Source of the DNA: Endotrypanum monterogeii
Lineage: Eukaryota; Euglenozoa; Kinetoplastea; Trypanosomatida; Trypanosomatidae
NCBI GenBank assembly: GCA_000333855.2
Contig: CM007320.1
Coordinates: 102,620-166,619 of the forward strand
Length of the DNA: 64,000 nucleotides
Direction of reading: 5' to 3'
Shown here piece after piece: positions 30,594 through 42,100 of the stretch. Positions within the stretch are counted from its first letter, which is position 1; every line of letters begins with the position of its first letter. The notes below the pieces were generated by a model. That model saw only the letters and a list, made by a program, of their open reading frames with translations. It did no database searches and had not been told where the DNA came from. A program made the position numbers and the translations under genes.

Positions 30594-31271
30594 CTACTCA
30601 GCATTGAGATACACGCCGAACTCGTGGAAATCACGGTCGAACTCAGCCTCGATCTCAGCGAACGTGTAGGCGGGACCCTCATCAGCAGCCGGCTCATCCG
30701 TCCAGTCGGGGTGCATCACCAACCAGGGGCGGTTGTGAACGTAGAACCACTGCTGACACATGGGGCATTTGGACTTGGAGTAACCCTTCATCATCATGTA
30801 GTAGTTGGACTGAGGCACGTGCGGTGCACAATTACCAAAGCACAACACAATCTGCTGATCACCTGGGTTACCCGTGCCCTCCACGCGAATGGGACGCTCC
30901 TCACTACCAATCGGTGGCTCGTACAGGTGGTTCACGGCCACGTACGGCCGGTCGTTCCACTCCTCACGATCATGCTCCTCGAGCATGAGGGTGTCATCGG
31001 CCTCGAACATGTGCCACACGCGCGCCGGCTCCTGCCAGTAAAGGCGACCCACACCGGTCACCACATCATCGTACACCGGCAGAGACTGATCCATGAGCTT
31101 GCTCATGATGGGACTCTTGCGCCAGCTGTCCGGGGGCTGCTGAAGCTCGTTCAGGTTGTGGGGCTGCACCGGGTAGGACTTATCCTGATACGGTGCGGGG
31201 CCATGCGAGCCGCCACCGCTTAGCAGAGCGCGTGACGCTGCCAGAAAGGAAAATTGGGTCTTGCGAAGCAT
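30594..31271 (-). CDS. COX5: Cytochrome c oxidase subunit V (zinc-binding), mitochondrial (225 aa)
   Basis: A nuclear-encoded subunit of respiratory complex IV (trypanosomatid COXV, related to Cox4/Cox5b with a structural zinc). The N-terminus MLRKTQFSFLAASRALLSGG is a typical mitochondrial presequence: Arg/Lys/Ser, no acidic residue. The zinc site is CFGNC (Cys144, Cys148) followed about 20 residues later by CPMC (Cys169, Cys172), next to an aromatic-rich WFYVH strand. The EPPIGSEERPIRVEGTG loop before the zinc fold is also of the family type. The reading frame is open for 90 codons upstream, but those are pyrimidine-tract translations. An AG at 31279 lies 7 bp before ATG 31271 after a U/C-rich stretch, which fixes the start. 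Identity as subunit V is by motif recognition. Confidence 0.88.
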   Translation of the reverse strand: MLRKTQFSFLAASRALLSGGGSHGPAPYQDKSYPVQPHNLNELQQPPDSWRKSPIMSKLMDQSLPVYDDVVTGVGRLYWQEPARVWHMFEADDTLMLEEHDREEWNDRPYVAVNHLYEPPIGSEERPIRVEGTGNPGDQQIVLCFGNCAPHVPQSNYYMMMKGYSKSKCPMCQQWFYVHNRPWLVMHPDWTDEPAADEGPAYTFAEIEAEFDRDFHEFGVYLNAE

Positions 31272-32120
31272 TAGCGAACTAGAGAAGAAAAGAGTGTTGC
31301 ACCCACGCTTTTTTTGGGGGGGGAGGGGGGGAGGGTAGGAAAGGGAGGGGAGGGGGGGAGTGCTATTGTTTGCTGCCGAAATTTCACTAAATCGGTACAA
31401 CCGAAGGAGAAAGCAACGTGTTTTATTTGTGAGCGTGTGTCGTGGGGAGACATCAGCATTGCAGAAAAATGGAAAATTGTGGACGCGGAGAAGCGAAAAA
31501 TAAAAATAGCAATAAAGCGGTGTGGACAAGGGCGGAGCCAATTTTTCAGGGCAAATATGCTGAGAAAAGAACGCACGATTCCATCAGCGATGCTGCAGGG
31601 ATCGCAAAACAAATCATCCCAAAATTACATTTATTAAGTAAGCGGTGAAAATGGCAACGAGCAGCCCCCCCCCCTGTCTCTCATCCACGATTCAGCCGCT
31701 CTGGAGCTGTCCAGACACAAAAACACTAGTTAGCATCTCAAACACCACCGTCCGGACTTTTTTGGCGACACCGGAGAAGCCGGCAACGCTAATGCACAGT
31801 GCATGTATTTCTTTATGTACGTCTGTTTGATTATTCCCTAACCTTAGCAGAAGCAACACCAAAAACAATGTCCACACATACAGGTAATAAAACAACAGAA
31901 GCAGAAGCGACCCCTGACCCAACCGGCACAGGGAAAAGACCCCAGAAAGTCGATGGATGGATATCACACATGGGAGGCAGGGACACACCCTGTATACACA
32001 CATCTCGTACAAATATTTTGCCTTGTTACTTACCGCGCGCCGTCCCTCCTCCTTTCATCACTCACATGAGCTCAGCTTACCTTTTTCTGTCTGTGTGTGT
32101 GTCTGTATGTGTATGTGTTG

Positions 32121-32158
<38 letters not shown>

Positions 32159-34993
32159 CTATGGATTCATGTGCGAGAGTCAAAACGAAAAACTCTCGCA
32201 ACGACCTTCCCTGCTTTCCGTGTGCGGCATTGGTGCTTTTCAGTACAAACCCTGGACTCGCTGCTGCAGCAACTGAGAACGTCGAACTTCCTACTTGGAG
32301 CAACAGTCTTGTCCATGGCGTAGTGGAACTGGCGCTGAAACGAATCCAGAAAAAACTTCTCTGACTGATGTTGCGGGGGGAGGGGGGGACCTTGTCCTTG
32401 TCGCGCCGTCGTTCCCCCCCCCCTCATAGCACCCCACATGGGCCCCATTTCAGCAAGGGACGGGATGCTGCTGCGTAGCAAGAAAGACCCGCTAGCCCTA
32501 CCACTCCCTGGGAGGCGTGCTTCGTATTCCTTTTCTTTGGGCCACTTTCGTCCCGAGCATGACAGCGCTGCGAGCGTTTCTGTGGCACTCACATTTTCGA
32601 AAAAGCCGACACCAGCGAAGTACGTCGAGAGTCCGGTCAACAGTCTGAGATGTCATCGGAACGCACCCTGAAGCTTTCACACAGGCGTCTCTACCACGGG
32701 AAACAGACCTCACACACACGAGTGCGAGGGCTTCTCTACTGCCTTGGATTTCTATAGCGTGGGTACTCGGACAGGAATACAATGTGGTACAAAAGATACT
32801 TTGCCTTCTGCGTCGTTGGCTTTGAAACACCCTCCCCCTCTCACCTCCGCCCATGTGTTACCACCACCAGAACAGCCTACCCGGCGCTGTCTACAGCTTC
32901 CGACGCCATCTTTGCCCATGATCTAAGACTCAAAACGCGCTGTGTCTCACGCTAGGGAGTAGCTAGCCCTGGCTAACACCTCCTCGCGCCTCGCTCGCGC
33001 GGCATGACCGTAGCCCGCATCGGGCGTCTATCACCGCCTCCATTCTCCTCGATGGTGATACACCTAGACAGTCTAGTGCGGCGAAACGTTTATACAGCGA
33101 CTCTTGTTCACGATGACCCTGTCCGTTTCAGTGGTGTACGGAGCTCTAGGAAGAGGGAAAGCGCTGTTCTCAGAGACCTGTACCAGCGTGTCACCCTGCA
33201 GCAGCACATGTAGGCGTGAAATCCACGCATTCCCTTTTCTTAGAGTGAGATTGAAGCACCCTAGCAATCATGGTGGCGGGTCTACAAGACAACAGCACCG
33301 CTCTGGAACTATTGTCGCGAATACCAGGTGTGAGTTCAGCGCGCACACGTAATGACTCACACCTTTGCATAGCGTACTGCAAGCAGCCGAGGCACTCGTA
33401 GGTGTTGGAGGGAGAAGTAGTTGGCGAAGAAGATGAAAGGAGTTCCGCATTGGCTACGCTCGTCTTCACAAGTACGTGAAGTGGGAGGTGTCCGTTACCT
33501 ACGGCTGAATGGTGCCTCCGTGTACACATCGCGGGGAGACGTGACGAGAGCAGCTCGAGGGTCGACCCGGCTACAGGGTGGAGAGCCGGCACACTTTACG
33601 GTGCTGCGGGCCTGTCTGAGGCGAGTCAGGGTGCAGCGTGAGATGTGGGCAGTAACACAGTAGCTGGGGAGGGACTCTGACCGGGGGCTGGTCTGCTTTC
33701 TCGGTGAGCTCACGTGGCATGCGCTGAGACTCGTTACACTTCCCTATACTACCGATGGCACTGTCTCTGCCCCTGACTGGGATGCTGTGCGTCGCCGGTG
33801 TGTGTGGTAATGTGCAGTCCACTGGAGCTTGTCCTGCGTCCATCGTTTAGCACCCACATCGCGAAGGACGACGGAGGAAAGAAGATCCCTACACGCGATT
33901 GGTCTGAATTGGACGGCGAACGGCTTCCTGTACACGAATATAGATCCTTGGTAATAATATATCTTTAGAGAAAAATCAGACTGCACACATGACACTTCTT
34001 AACTTGCTCCACCGCACAAGCACACACGTAAACAGCTCTATACAAATATATATATTTGTATATATGTTTCTGTGTAGTTATCTTTTTTTTTACATAGATG
34101 ACTGAGTCGGCGCTCCGGAAAATTAAATCAAATAAGAGGTACGGAGAGAATACAGACATACCCGCAGTGGAAGGGAGGCGATTGAGAGCAGAAAAGGATC
34201 AAACAAGTGCCCCGCAATTTTTTAATCTCAAATGAAGCGAAAGAACCTTAGAAGAGTGAATGAAAGAAAAGCACATCAAAGCACGCACACCTCTTTCAGG
34301 CAACAACGGACCTTTGTACATTCACCCAGGCACGAGTGCTGGAGCGAAAAAAATAAAATAAGCAGCAAAAACTTGAAAGCCAGCATTTTTTTTTTTACCC
34401 AGAGGACAAGGAAGGTAGGAGAAAGATCAAAAATGTAAAAAAACGTTTCCCGAGGGACCTAACCTTTCCCCCTTCCAGAAGAGACGAAGCAAATTACTCC
34501 CCCCCACCACACACGCAGATACATAAACGTGCTTACCTCAGCGCCTGCCGCGGACATTTAAGGCCGCTACCCGGTGGCCTTTTTTTTTCCCCCCCAAGCA
34601 TCTGCCATCCGCACCGTCACCTATCTCCCTCTCTGCAAAGCATCATGATGGAGAAACACAGTGAGGAAGACTGGAAGAAGGAAAAGAGGGGAGAAGGCCA
34701 AGAATTTTTTTTTGCATTTGCGCAAGGAATAAAACACGAGGTGCAAAGGAAATGCAAAGAAGGCGCGGCTACAAAAGAAAGTCCAAGTCGCAGCGCAGCT
34801 CCATTTGCGCTGGAACAAATCGGTCGTTTCCTCGTCTTTTTTATTCACATGTAGCAGGAGATATACATGAGTTGGTGTAAAGAAGCGACGTTCATAGCGG
34901 GGGAATGTGCGTGCATCTAGAGTGAAAGGAGAAAGAGGGAGGGACGATGTGAGCCTAGCACAAAGGGAAACGGAGAAGGGGGGGCGAGGGGAA
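31272..34993. other. Long intergenic region, possibly with decayed coding sequence
   Basis: 3.7 kb with no intact gene I can support. A G-rich tract at 31315-31360 is the pyrimidine tract of the COX5 gene. (GT)n at 32121-32157, G/C runs near 32374-32424, A-runs near 34388 and T-runs near 34582 and 34705. Between about 32900 and 33950 the sequence loses its low-complexity character and several short frames follow one another. This might be a degraded gene (see findings). Confidence 0.5.
31279..31296 (-). promoter_or_regulatory. Spliced-leader acceptor of COX5
   Basis: In the transcript sense a U/C-rich stretch ends in AG, then a 7-base leader precedes the ATG at 31271. A longer C-rich pyrimidine tract lies just upstream (31315-31360 on the plus strand as G). 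Confidence 0.7.
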
Positions 34994-36019
34994 CTAGCCC
35001 CTTCCCATGGCCTGGAGCATGCCTACGCTGGTAGAATTGTCGTTGATAACACGACCGCCACCGCCACCCATGCCACCCATGCCACCCATGCCACGATTAC
35101 TAAACCGACTGCCGCCACCGCCGAAGCCTCCCTGTTGAGGTGGAGGCATCGGGCGCCCCATGCCCGGACCAGACATGCCGCCAGCCGCCTTAGCTCTCGC
35201 CGCACGGCCGCCAGTTGCGATACTTTGCTTGTACGTCTCGTTTTGCTTCGTCATGAGAGGTGGAACTTTTCCAGAGGTTGTCGAAAAATTTGGCTGCATT
35301 CCCACTCTACTCCTCGTGTTGGAGGACATGCCAGAGGGACCGCCGCGTGCAGGGCCCCTTCCAGGGCTATAAGATGACCCACCAGTGCCCCACATGCTCT
35401 GAGCCTCTCCACCTGCCCGCCTGGCGCTGCGAATAGCTGAAATGAACTCTTCATGTTGCTGCCGCCAATTCGTCCGTGGGGCCGGAGCGGGGGTGTAGTG
35501 GCTTGTGCTGCTTGCCGCGAACTGTTTCTTCTTGCGGCCCCCGCGGATCCCACTTGGGGCACCGAAGGCACTACCGGCGTAGGCGTCATCCCCATCGTCA
35601 GTGACACACCGCTTCCTGCTACTGTCAAAAACTCGGCGCTTTTGATCACCCTTGCAGACGCTTTCGTGGTAGGCAACGCGGTCAAAATTAAATTTTCGGC
35701 CACATTTGGAGCACGGGTGCAAATTTAGATTCTCCGGAGGTACGCTTTCCGGTATCTGGCTTTGCGTGTGCAGAGCACGGGCAGCTGATACGCCACCGCC
35801 ACAGGATTGCCCAGCGAAGGAAACAGTAGAGGATCCGAGGTTGCTCGCTTTGGAGGACGGCTTACTGTGTGGCTGTGGCATAACTGGCCGCGGCCCTTGC
35901 GGGTCCAATTGCCACCGCTTCATGGCCTTTTCGTAGCACTGCGGGATGTGGATGTTGATGGAGGCTGATCCGAAGCCCCGCCCACACAGCTGGCACGTGA
36001 TGAACTGCGGACGCGGCAT
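34994..36019 (-). CDS. ZC2HC-type zinc-finger protein with Gly-Met repeats (341 aa)
   Basis: Two near-identical C2HC fingers with the spacing C-x2-C-x11-H-x3-C. The first uses Cys9, Cys12, His24, Cys28 (CQLCGRGFGSASINIHIPQC); the second uses Cys103, Cys106, His118, Cys122 (CSKCGRKFNFDRVAYHESVC). This is the zf-C2HC_2 family (ZC2HC1/FAM164-like), common in flagellated eukaryotes. A basic patch (GGRKKKQF) follows. About 180-341 is disordered and rich in Gly, Arg and Pro, with RG/GR pairs and a GGM repeat (RGMGGMGGMGGGGG) encoded by tandem 9-bp units around 35066-35092. RG/GGM tails often contact RNA or are arginine-methylated. The function of the family is poorly known. ATG 36019 follows a U-run 1 base upstream. 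Confidence 0.87.
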   Translation of the reverse strand: MPRPQFITCQLCGRGFGSASINIHIPQCYEKAMKRWQLDPQGPRPVMPQPHSKPSSKASNLGSSTVSFAGQSCGGGVSAARALHTQSQIPESVPPENLNLHPCSKCGRKFNFDRVAYHESVCKGDQKRRVFDSSRKRCVTDDGDDAYAGSAFGAPSGIRGGRKKKQFAASSTSHYTPAPAPRTNWRQQHEEFISAIRSARRAGGEAQSMWGTGGSSYSPGRGPARGGPSGMSSNTRSRVGMQPNFSTTSGKVPPLMTKQNETYKQSIATGGRAARAKAAGGMSGPGMGRPMPPPQQGGFGGGGSRFSNRGMGGMGGMGGGGGRVINDNSTSVGMLQAMGRG

Positions 36020-37622
36020 TTTTTTTTCTTTTGGCGCTGCTCAAGTCGTGAGCGTGTTTTTATATCTCCGCTCGTGTGTTTTTCCCTCTTTGGAAAGATG
36101 TGTGTGTGGGTGTGGGTGTGGGTGTGTGTAAGGGAGGGGAATGGGAGAGGGTTAGTGACCGAGGAAACGGGGGAAGGCACCGATAGAAGTCAGTGAGACA
36201 CCCTTCGCTGAACAGTATTTGCATCCAAGGCACGTCAAGATGACGAGCAGCAGAGAAAATAAGACAAGGCAATTCACGAGGAAGGGAAAAACAGCCACAG
36301 CGAAAAGATTTAGCATGGGTACGCCAGTCTGACAGGAATAATGGAGCTTGATAATGAAGTCCGCCGCATGCACATATCCCTCTTGTCAAAGAGCACTATA
36401 CGCTGCCGGTGATCAAAGGATGCCTGCCAGAGTACAGGGGCATGCGGGCATTCGGCACTGCGTATGCTCTGTGCGGTGAAGTAGTCAGCTTCTGCTCTCA
36501 CAGCGTCCTAGTCACTCAGAAAGTATGAAACGCACTGTGCCGTGACAAAAGTAGACCCCTTTCCAGCCAAAACACGCATAAGAACCACCACATATATATA
36601 TATATATTAGTTTTCCCGGTGTAGTAATTGATAGAGGCATTCACACTTCGATCACATTCCAAAAAAAAAAACATATCACACCACATACACACGCACACAC
36701 ACACACACACACACACACTTCACTCATTGAGATGCCACATTTTTAGGGGACTCTCTTTTGCATTTAATTTTTTTTTCCTGCTGCCCTCCTCTTCTGCCCT
36801 CTAGTGTGCATTCGCCACGGCAAGTTCCCTTTAGTCCCCTGCATTTCAAACGCTTCATGTTCGCTTCAAAGTGAGAGTCAAAGCGAAGAAGCGCAGGAAG
36901 GTGGTGAATGACGATGCGTTTCATGAACAATCAATCAGATCCCCTTATGAGGACGGCGAGATGACAAGAACAGAACAAAATAAAAGAGAACGAGGAAAAA
37001 GATGAAACCAGGCGTCCGTTACATAATATGAAGAGGAACACTATTCTCGACTCTAGATTTTCTTCCGAGAAGATAATTTCCGCCAGTGGGGATGGCACAC
37101 ACACACAAGCGATCACAGCGCTCCTTCCACATTTTGACAGAAAGAAATGGAGGCAGTGGAAATTCGGCAGACGGACACTGACAACAGTTACAGATACGAG
37201 AGCCAGAGTAGCCGCCAGAAAAGGTAAACGGAAAAAATCTACACGCTCACGAGCCATGTCAAGTGCTGAAAAAAAAAAAAAAAGATGCGCCCGGGGTTGA
37301 AAACGCAGCAGCTAGAAAACATAGGCAAACCGCCACATTTAACCCCTGGCAGCGGCACTCCAATAGGCATAAGAGACACCCTTAGGGTCACATTGGCAAT
37401 CCTCAGTTTCGACGAAGCGCAGCCGAAAAAAAAAAAAAGATGGGGTAGAGAACGCATGCATGCATGCATACACACACACACACACACACACTTCTTTCTC
37501 CCTCTCTGTTTTCTCTCAACACGGCAAGATGAATAGAGCAACGCCAGCGCCATTCTTACCAAATCCCCAGCGCCATTCTCTGCCTGGTCGCAGCAGCCCA
37601 CCCTCCTCCCCCCCACTCACCC
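36020..37622. other. Intergenic with GT, CA and TGCA repeats
   Basis: (GTGGGT)-like repeats at 36103-36128, (AT)n at 36592-36606, (AC)n at 36692-36718, A-runs at 37269-37283 and 37424-37438, (TGCA)n at 37455-37468 and (AC)n at 37470-37490. No supported gene. Confidence 0.55.
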
Positions 37623-39170
37623 TTAAAAAAAGTTCGAGGTTCCACGAGGGCGCCGACGGCCACCGCCACTACCTCCGAATGCACCGGGAAATCCACCGGC
37701 CTGAAAGGCAGCTGTTTGAAAGCCACCACCGCCAAACATCATGTTCATCACAGTTGTGATATCCTCCTGATGTCGAGCACCGCCGAAGCCACTCGGCATG
37801 TTGGCCCCCTCAACATCACTGTCCATCTGGCCCGAGTCGTACATGCGCTTTTTATTTGGGTCAGAGAGCACCCCAAAGGCTTCACCAATCTCCTTGAAAC
37901 GCGTCACAGCGTGTGACTTCTCCTCCTCGCTAGCGTGCGCCCATCTGTCCGGGTGCCACTGCAAGCACGCCTTCTTGTAGGCCTTCTTGATGGTATCCTG
38001 GTTGGACTCGTGCTGAGAAAGACCCAAAATCTTGTAGTAGTCCTTGCGCTTCGCACGCCTAGCGCGAGCCCTTAGCTGGCGCAGCTCAGCCTCGAAAGAA
38101 CTATCTTCCTCGGCGGCCTGCTGCATATCCCGTAGTGCATCTTCGAAATTTTCCAAATGCTCTTGAATGCGGCTGCGGCGAGCATATATTTTCGCATACT
38201 TGGCACCGTTGTTGATCGCGTAGTCGCAATCGAGGAGAGCTCCCTTGTAATCGTTCAAGTCCATTTTCGCGGCAGCTCTGTTACTGCGCAGCGTAGCATT
38301 CATGCGGGAGTTGGTAGGGTCGCACTCGACAGCCTGCGTATACTCATCCACAGCCAGCCTAGCCTTCTTGCTCTTGAAGGCGGCATTACCGGCGTCCTTG
38401 TGCGACTCGATCGCGCGGATGCGCTTGAGCAAGACGCGTGCCTTGGTGTTGTCGGGGTCCATTTGCAACGCCTCCCGCAAAATGTTCTGCGCACTGGAAA
38501 ACCCATCACATCCGCGGTAATAAAGCACCAGTGCACGCAAATATAGATAGTAGGGATCATTGCTGTGGGTGTATGCAAAGGGGGAAAGAACCCTGGACGC
38601 CTCGTCCGGTAAAGAAGATGCGTGCGCCTCCGCGTAGAGAAACGCCAACATCGGGAAGCCAGGGAACTGGCGGTACGGGCCCCCGAGTACGCGGACAGCC
38701 TCCGCAAAGGAGCCATCGTCAACCAGCTGCCGCCCGCGCAGCACAGCCTTACTGGCCTGCTCCGCACTACTTATCAGCTCTTTGATGTGTTTGATGTCCT
38801 GTGGTGCAGTCTTGGGGGATTCCACCACGGCCATCAACCCCGCCCCCAGCGCTGCGGAGGCGCGGTCAAACAAGCCCAGATTGCATAATGCACTATGCAG
38901 CCGCGAGTACGCCTTTACGAATGTGCCGTCTATCTCAACCGCTTTCCGCGCGTCATCAGCAGCTTCTTGGTACTGCCCCTTTTTCAAGTATGCCGCACTT
39001 CGATTGGAGTAGAGCACTGGTTCATCTGGATGAGTATCGATGGCAACGCTATAGTGATGTATCGCCTCCGCAAAGGCGTTCGACTTGAACGCCTGATTTC
39101 CCCGCTCCTTCAGTGTCTCCCAGTTGTCCATACCACTGGAGCTCGCGGCGGATGTTTCTATCTGTGTCAT
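37623..39170 (-). CDS. TPR and J-domain co-chaperone, DNAJC7/TPR2-like (515 aa)
   Basis: N-terminal TPR cluster: residues about 20-130 have three helix-turn-helix repeats (WETLKERGNQAFKSNAFAEA, VLYSNRSAAYLKKGQYQEAA). A second TPR block at about 225-365 (AGNAAFKSKKARLAVDEYTQ, TLRSNRAAAKMDLNDY) is followed by a J-domain from residue 376 (KDYYKILGLS) with an intact HPD at 406-408. A Gly/Phe-rich tail with GGGRRRPRG ends the protein. The order TPR-TPR-J matches DNAJC7/TPR2, which passes clients between Hsp70 and Hsp90, rather than the ER-lumenal P58IPK, because no signal peptide is present. An in-frame GTG lies 7 codons upstream; ATG 39170 is chosen. An alternative start is the Met 13 residues later (MDNWETLK). 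Confidence 0.92.
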   Translation of the reverse strand: MTQIETSAASSSGMDNWETLKERGNQAFKSNAFAEAIHHYSVAIDTHPDEPVLYSNRSAAYLKKGQYQEAADDARKAVEIDGTFVKAYSRLHSALCNLGLFDRASAALGAGLMAVVESPKTAPQDIKHIKELISSAEQASKAVLRGRQLVDDGSFAEAVRVLGGPYRQFPGFPMLAFLYAEAHASSLPDEASRVLSPFAYTHSNDPYYLYLRALVLYYRGCDGFSSAQNILREALQMDPDNTKARVLLKRIRAIESHKDAGNAAFKSKKARLAVDEYTQAVECDPTNSRMNATLRSNRAAAKMDLNDYKGALLDCDYAINNGAKYAKIYARRSRIQEHLENFEDALRDMQQAAEEDSSFEAELRQLRARARRAKRKDYYKILGLSQHESNQDTIKKAYKKACLQWHPDRWAHASEEEKSHAVTRFKEIGEAFGVLSDPNKKRMYDSGQMDSDVEGANMPSGFGGARHQEDITTVMNMMFGGGGFQTAAFQAGGFPGAFGGSGGGRRRPRGTSNFF

Positions 39171-42100
39171 GGAAATGCGGAAAGCACACACCTGCGCGAA
39201 AAAAAAAAACTACCAGACACAAGGGAAGAACACCGTAATATATATTGCAGTGTAGACCGACCCGTTTCACGGCAAGAAGGCAAACACGCGGGTGGTGCAA
39301 AAGGATGGGGTAAGAAAATGTAAATAAAAGGTGATAGTTAATCACACACACACACACACACACACACACAAATCAGCAAGAAGGGCAGTTTGCAGAAACG
39401 AGAGAAAGTCAGAGGACGAGCTTAACCCGAACGAGTAGAGAAAAGGAGGAGGAGGAGACAAAGATGTGAGCGGGAGACGAGCGGCAGCACCAAGAGGAGG
39501 TAAACAAAGGCAATGGAGCCGAGGCGTGGAGAAAGCTATTTGTAAAAGAAAGGGGGGGAAGGTAGTAGGAGGTATGTAGCACGTGGGGACAAAAAAAAAA
39601 AGGGCGCCTTTCGATGGCCGCAACTTTTCAACGAAACGCACTCCACCGCGGAAGAATCTCAAAATCTTCTAGTGCACTGCTACACTTTTCTTTTGGGGGG
39701 AGGAAGAAGGGGGAAGGTGCAGCGATATCAACAACAAAAAGAAAAGGGAAGACAGTCGAAGAAGTGATTCATCAAGAGAAATAGGAGCAGTGGGAAACGG
39801 AAGGCAGTAGTTGAGGCATAGATGAAGCGTCGACACAATTCTCTTCCTATTGACCCACAGCCTGTCCAGAGGAAGCGCAGCAATGCCCAATTGAACGCGG
39901 TCACACGAAACGCGGTTCACCGAGAGGTGTACGCTTTGCGCAAAGAATACGTGCAAAGACATTATGTATACGTCCGAAATTCCGGATACAGTCACTGCCG
40001 CCAACAACGACCGCGATGCATTTTCAAATTGTGACAAGCACAATAATTGCTTGACCTCTTGTGTTTCACTAGAATACAGCGCTTATTATCCGGCTTTACC
40101 TGACGGTAGAGCAAACCTCACTGAAACAGAGACACGCACCGGAGAAAATAGCCGCAACAACTGATACTCGGCCGAGAAAAAAAAAAAAAGGTAAGCTCGC
40201 CAAGTAAGGAAATAAGAAAAACAGGAGCAAATTTGGGAGGATGACGGGCACAACGAGAAGAACCACACAAGAAAATAAAACAAAGGGGGCGTGAGAAGAA
40301 GAATATACATTTCCATGTTAGCTCCAATGCGGGGGAGCCAAAGACAAAGACTCAGACAAGGCATACGCGCAGAGATACATCATGGTAGCCTCCAGTAAAA
40401 GCAGCAGAAGAGCACATCGAAGAAGAACCTCCTGCTTCAGCTTTTTTTGAATGACAGGGAACCCTCGCCCGCCCACCCACCCCCACGACCTCACACGTCA
40501 AGGGGGGAATCTACGAAGGAAAAAAGGGGGAGGTGAAAAATACGAGACAAAAGCGACACGCGAGGTAAAACACGCATAGAAAAGAACAGTAGCAGAACAA
40601 AGGCTTTTCCCAATATGTACATTTTTCCCTTCGCACTCCACAAATCTTGTTTTCCTAGGAGTAAGTCGTGTACATTAGGTTATCATTGGTGACCTGAAAA
40701 AAAAAATGAAAAAGGTGAGCGAGTCTGAGTCTGAGGTCAACATGTCTCATGACCACAGGATGCTGTCTACACAAAAAAAATTGGAGGCGCAAGCATTACA
40801 CAGAAATGGAAAAGGGTGTGAAAACAAAAAGAGGAGAAGGGTGGGTGGGGGTGGAAGAAAATTCTCTGCAGTAAAAAAACGCCATCTATCGGCGTATCTT
40901 TTTATGGCGTACGAGTGGCAAATATTTGCTTTGGCTTTTCATGTTTGCCTGCTCTACTGACCCACAAGGTGGCATCAGCGCCATGGCACCGCACTAATAG
41001 AGAAGCTAAGGGAAGGGGTGCCAGGGCGAGTGCACTTCCCATGAGTCTTGTCACTACTTTGGAAAAAAATCCCTCGCAACGTGACCCTTCTCCTGGGCCG
41101 GCGCAACGAGATGCTAGTACCTTGCACGTTGTCTTGAGTCACCTCTTCCGCACCACTTGCGTTTAACCCCTATACAGCAGCTAAAAGCAAAACGACGGGG
41201 GAAAACAATCATGTTTTTCCTTGTCAAGTAAAGCTTTCAAAAAACAAAATTTGACAGCAAACACAGGCACACTTGCAAACTTATCTTAGCATACTTCCAA
41301 GCATAAGTGTAACCCTTTTTTAACGGTTTTCCCTTTTTTGTTAGCACCTGCTAGCCTTGTAGCCACGTCCGCTTTGTTTTCTGAAGTATGTCACAGAAAT
41401 GAGTTGGACCCACGAACATCTCACTGCGCCGGCGCTCCTCACACCAAGACAATTTCCCCTATCCCAACAAATACTTCGTCCACAAACCCCTCAGTGAAAT
41501 ACAAAAAAAAAACCGGGAAATAGAATAACGGAAGCCGTTACAGAATTTAGTTAGCCGCTCTGCTGGGGGGAGGGATAACACCCACATACACACAAGGAGA
41601 AATGAACACATATGAAGAGCTCAGAGAAATCAGCCGAGAGGTGTCGACTTTAGTTCTCTTCGTCTGCAATTCAAATGTATCAAAACAATCCGCAAGTGTC
41701 CACAAATGAGCGCGATTTTTTTCCCCAACAAAAAAAAAGTAATAAGATTGTTTTTTTTTTTATGGACACAAACCAACAGATTACCAGGAAAGGGAAGAGT
41801 AAGACACAAGGAAACACTCACGCCAAAAGAAAAAAAATCACATGATATGTATTTCAACGGTAGAAATCCGTCAAGGAGAAGGGCGAAAGAAATGACAAGC
41901 ACAAGAACACAACACTAGACTGGAAGAGAAAACGGAAAGCAAAACAAAAAAAAAGTTCAGGTATGACTGCTGCTTAACTGATTCTAACGTAACACAAAGA
42001 AATCGCTGCAGAGGCAGCTAACCCCCTATGAGGCATTTGATGCACGTACCTCCTAAGATTTGCTCTCTTTCTTCTTTGAAGTCTTTACGGCGTCACTGTC

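Noticed and set aside
32167..32640. 157-codon minus-strand frame in the long intergenic region
   Set aside because: Correct strand, but it passes through G/C homopolymer runs and shows no family signature or acceptor; kept only as part of the uncertain region.
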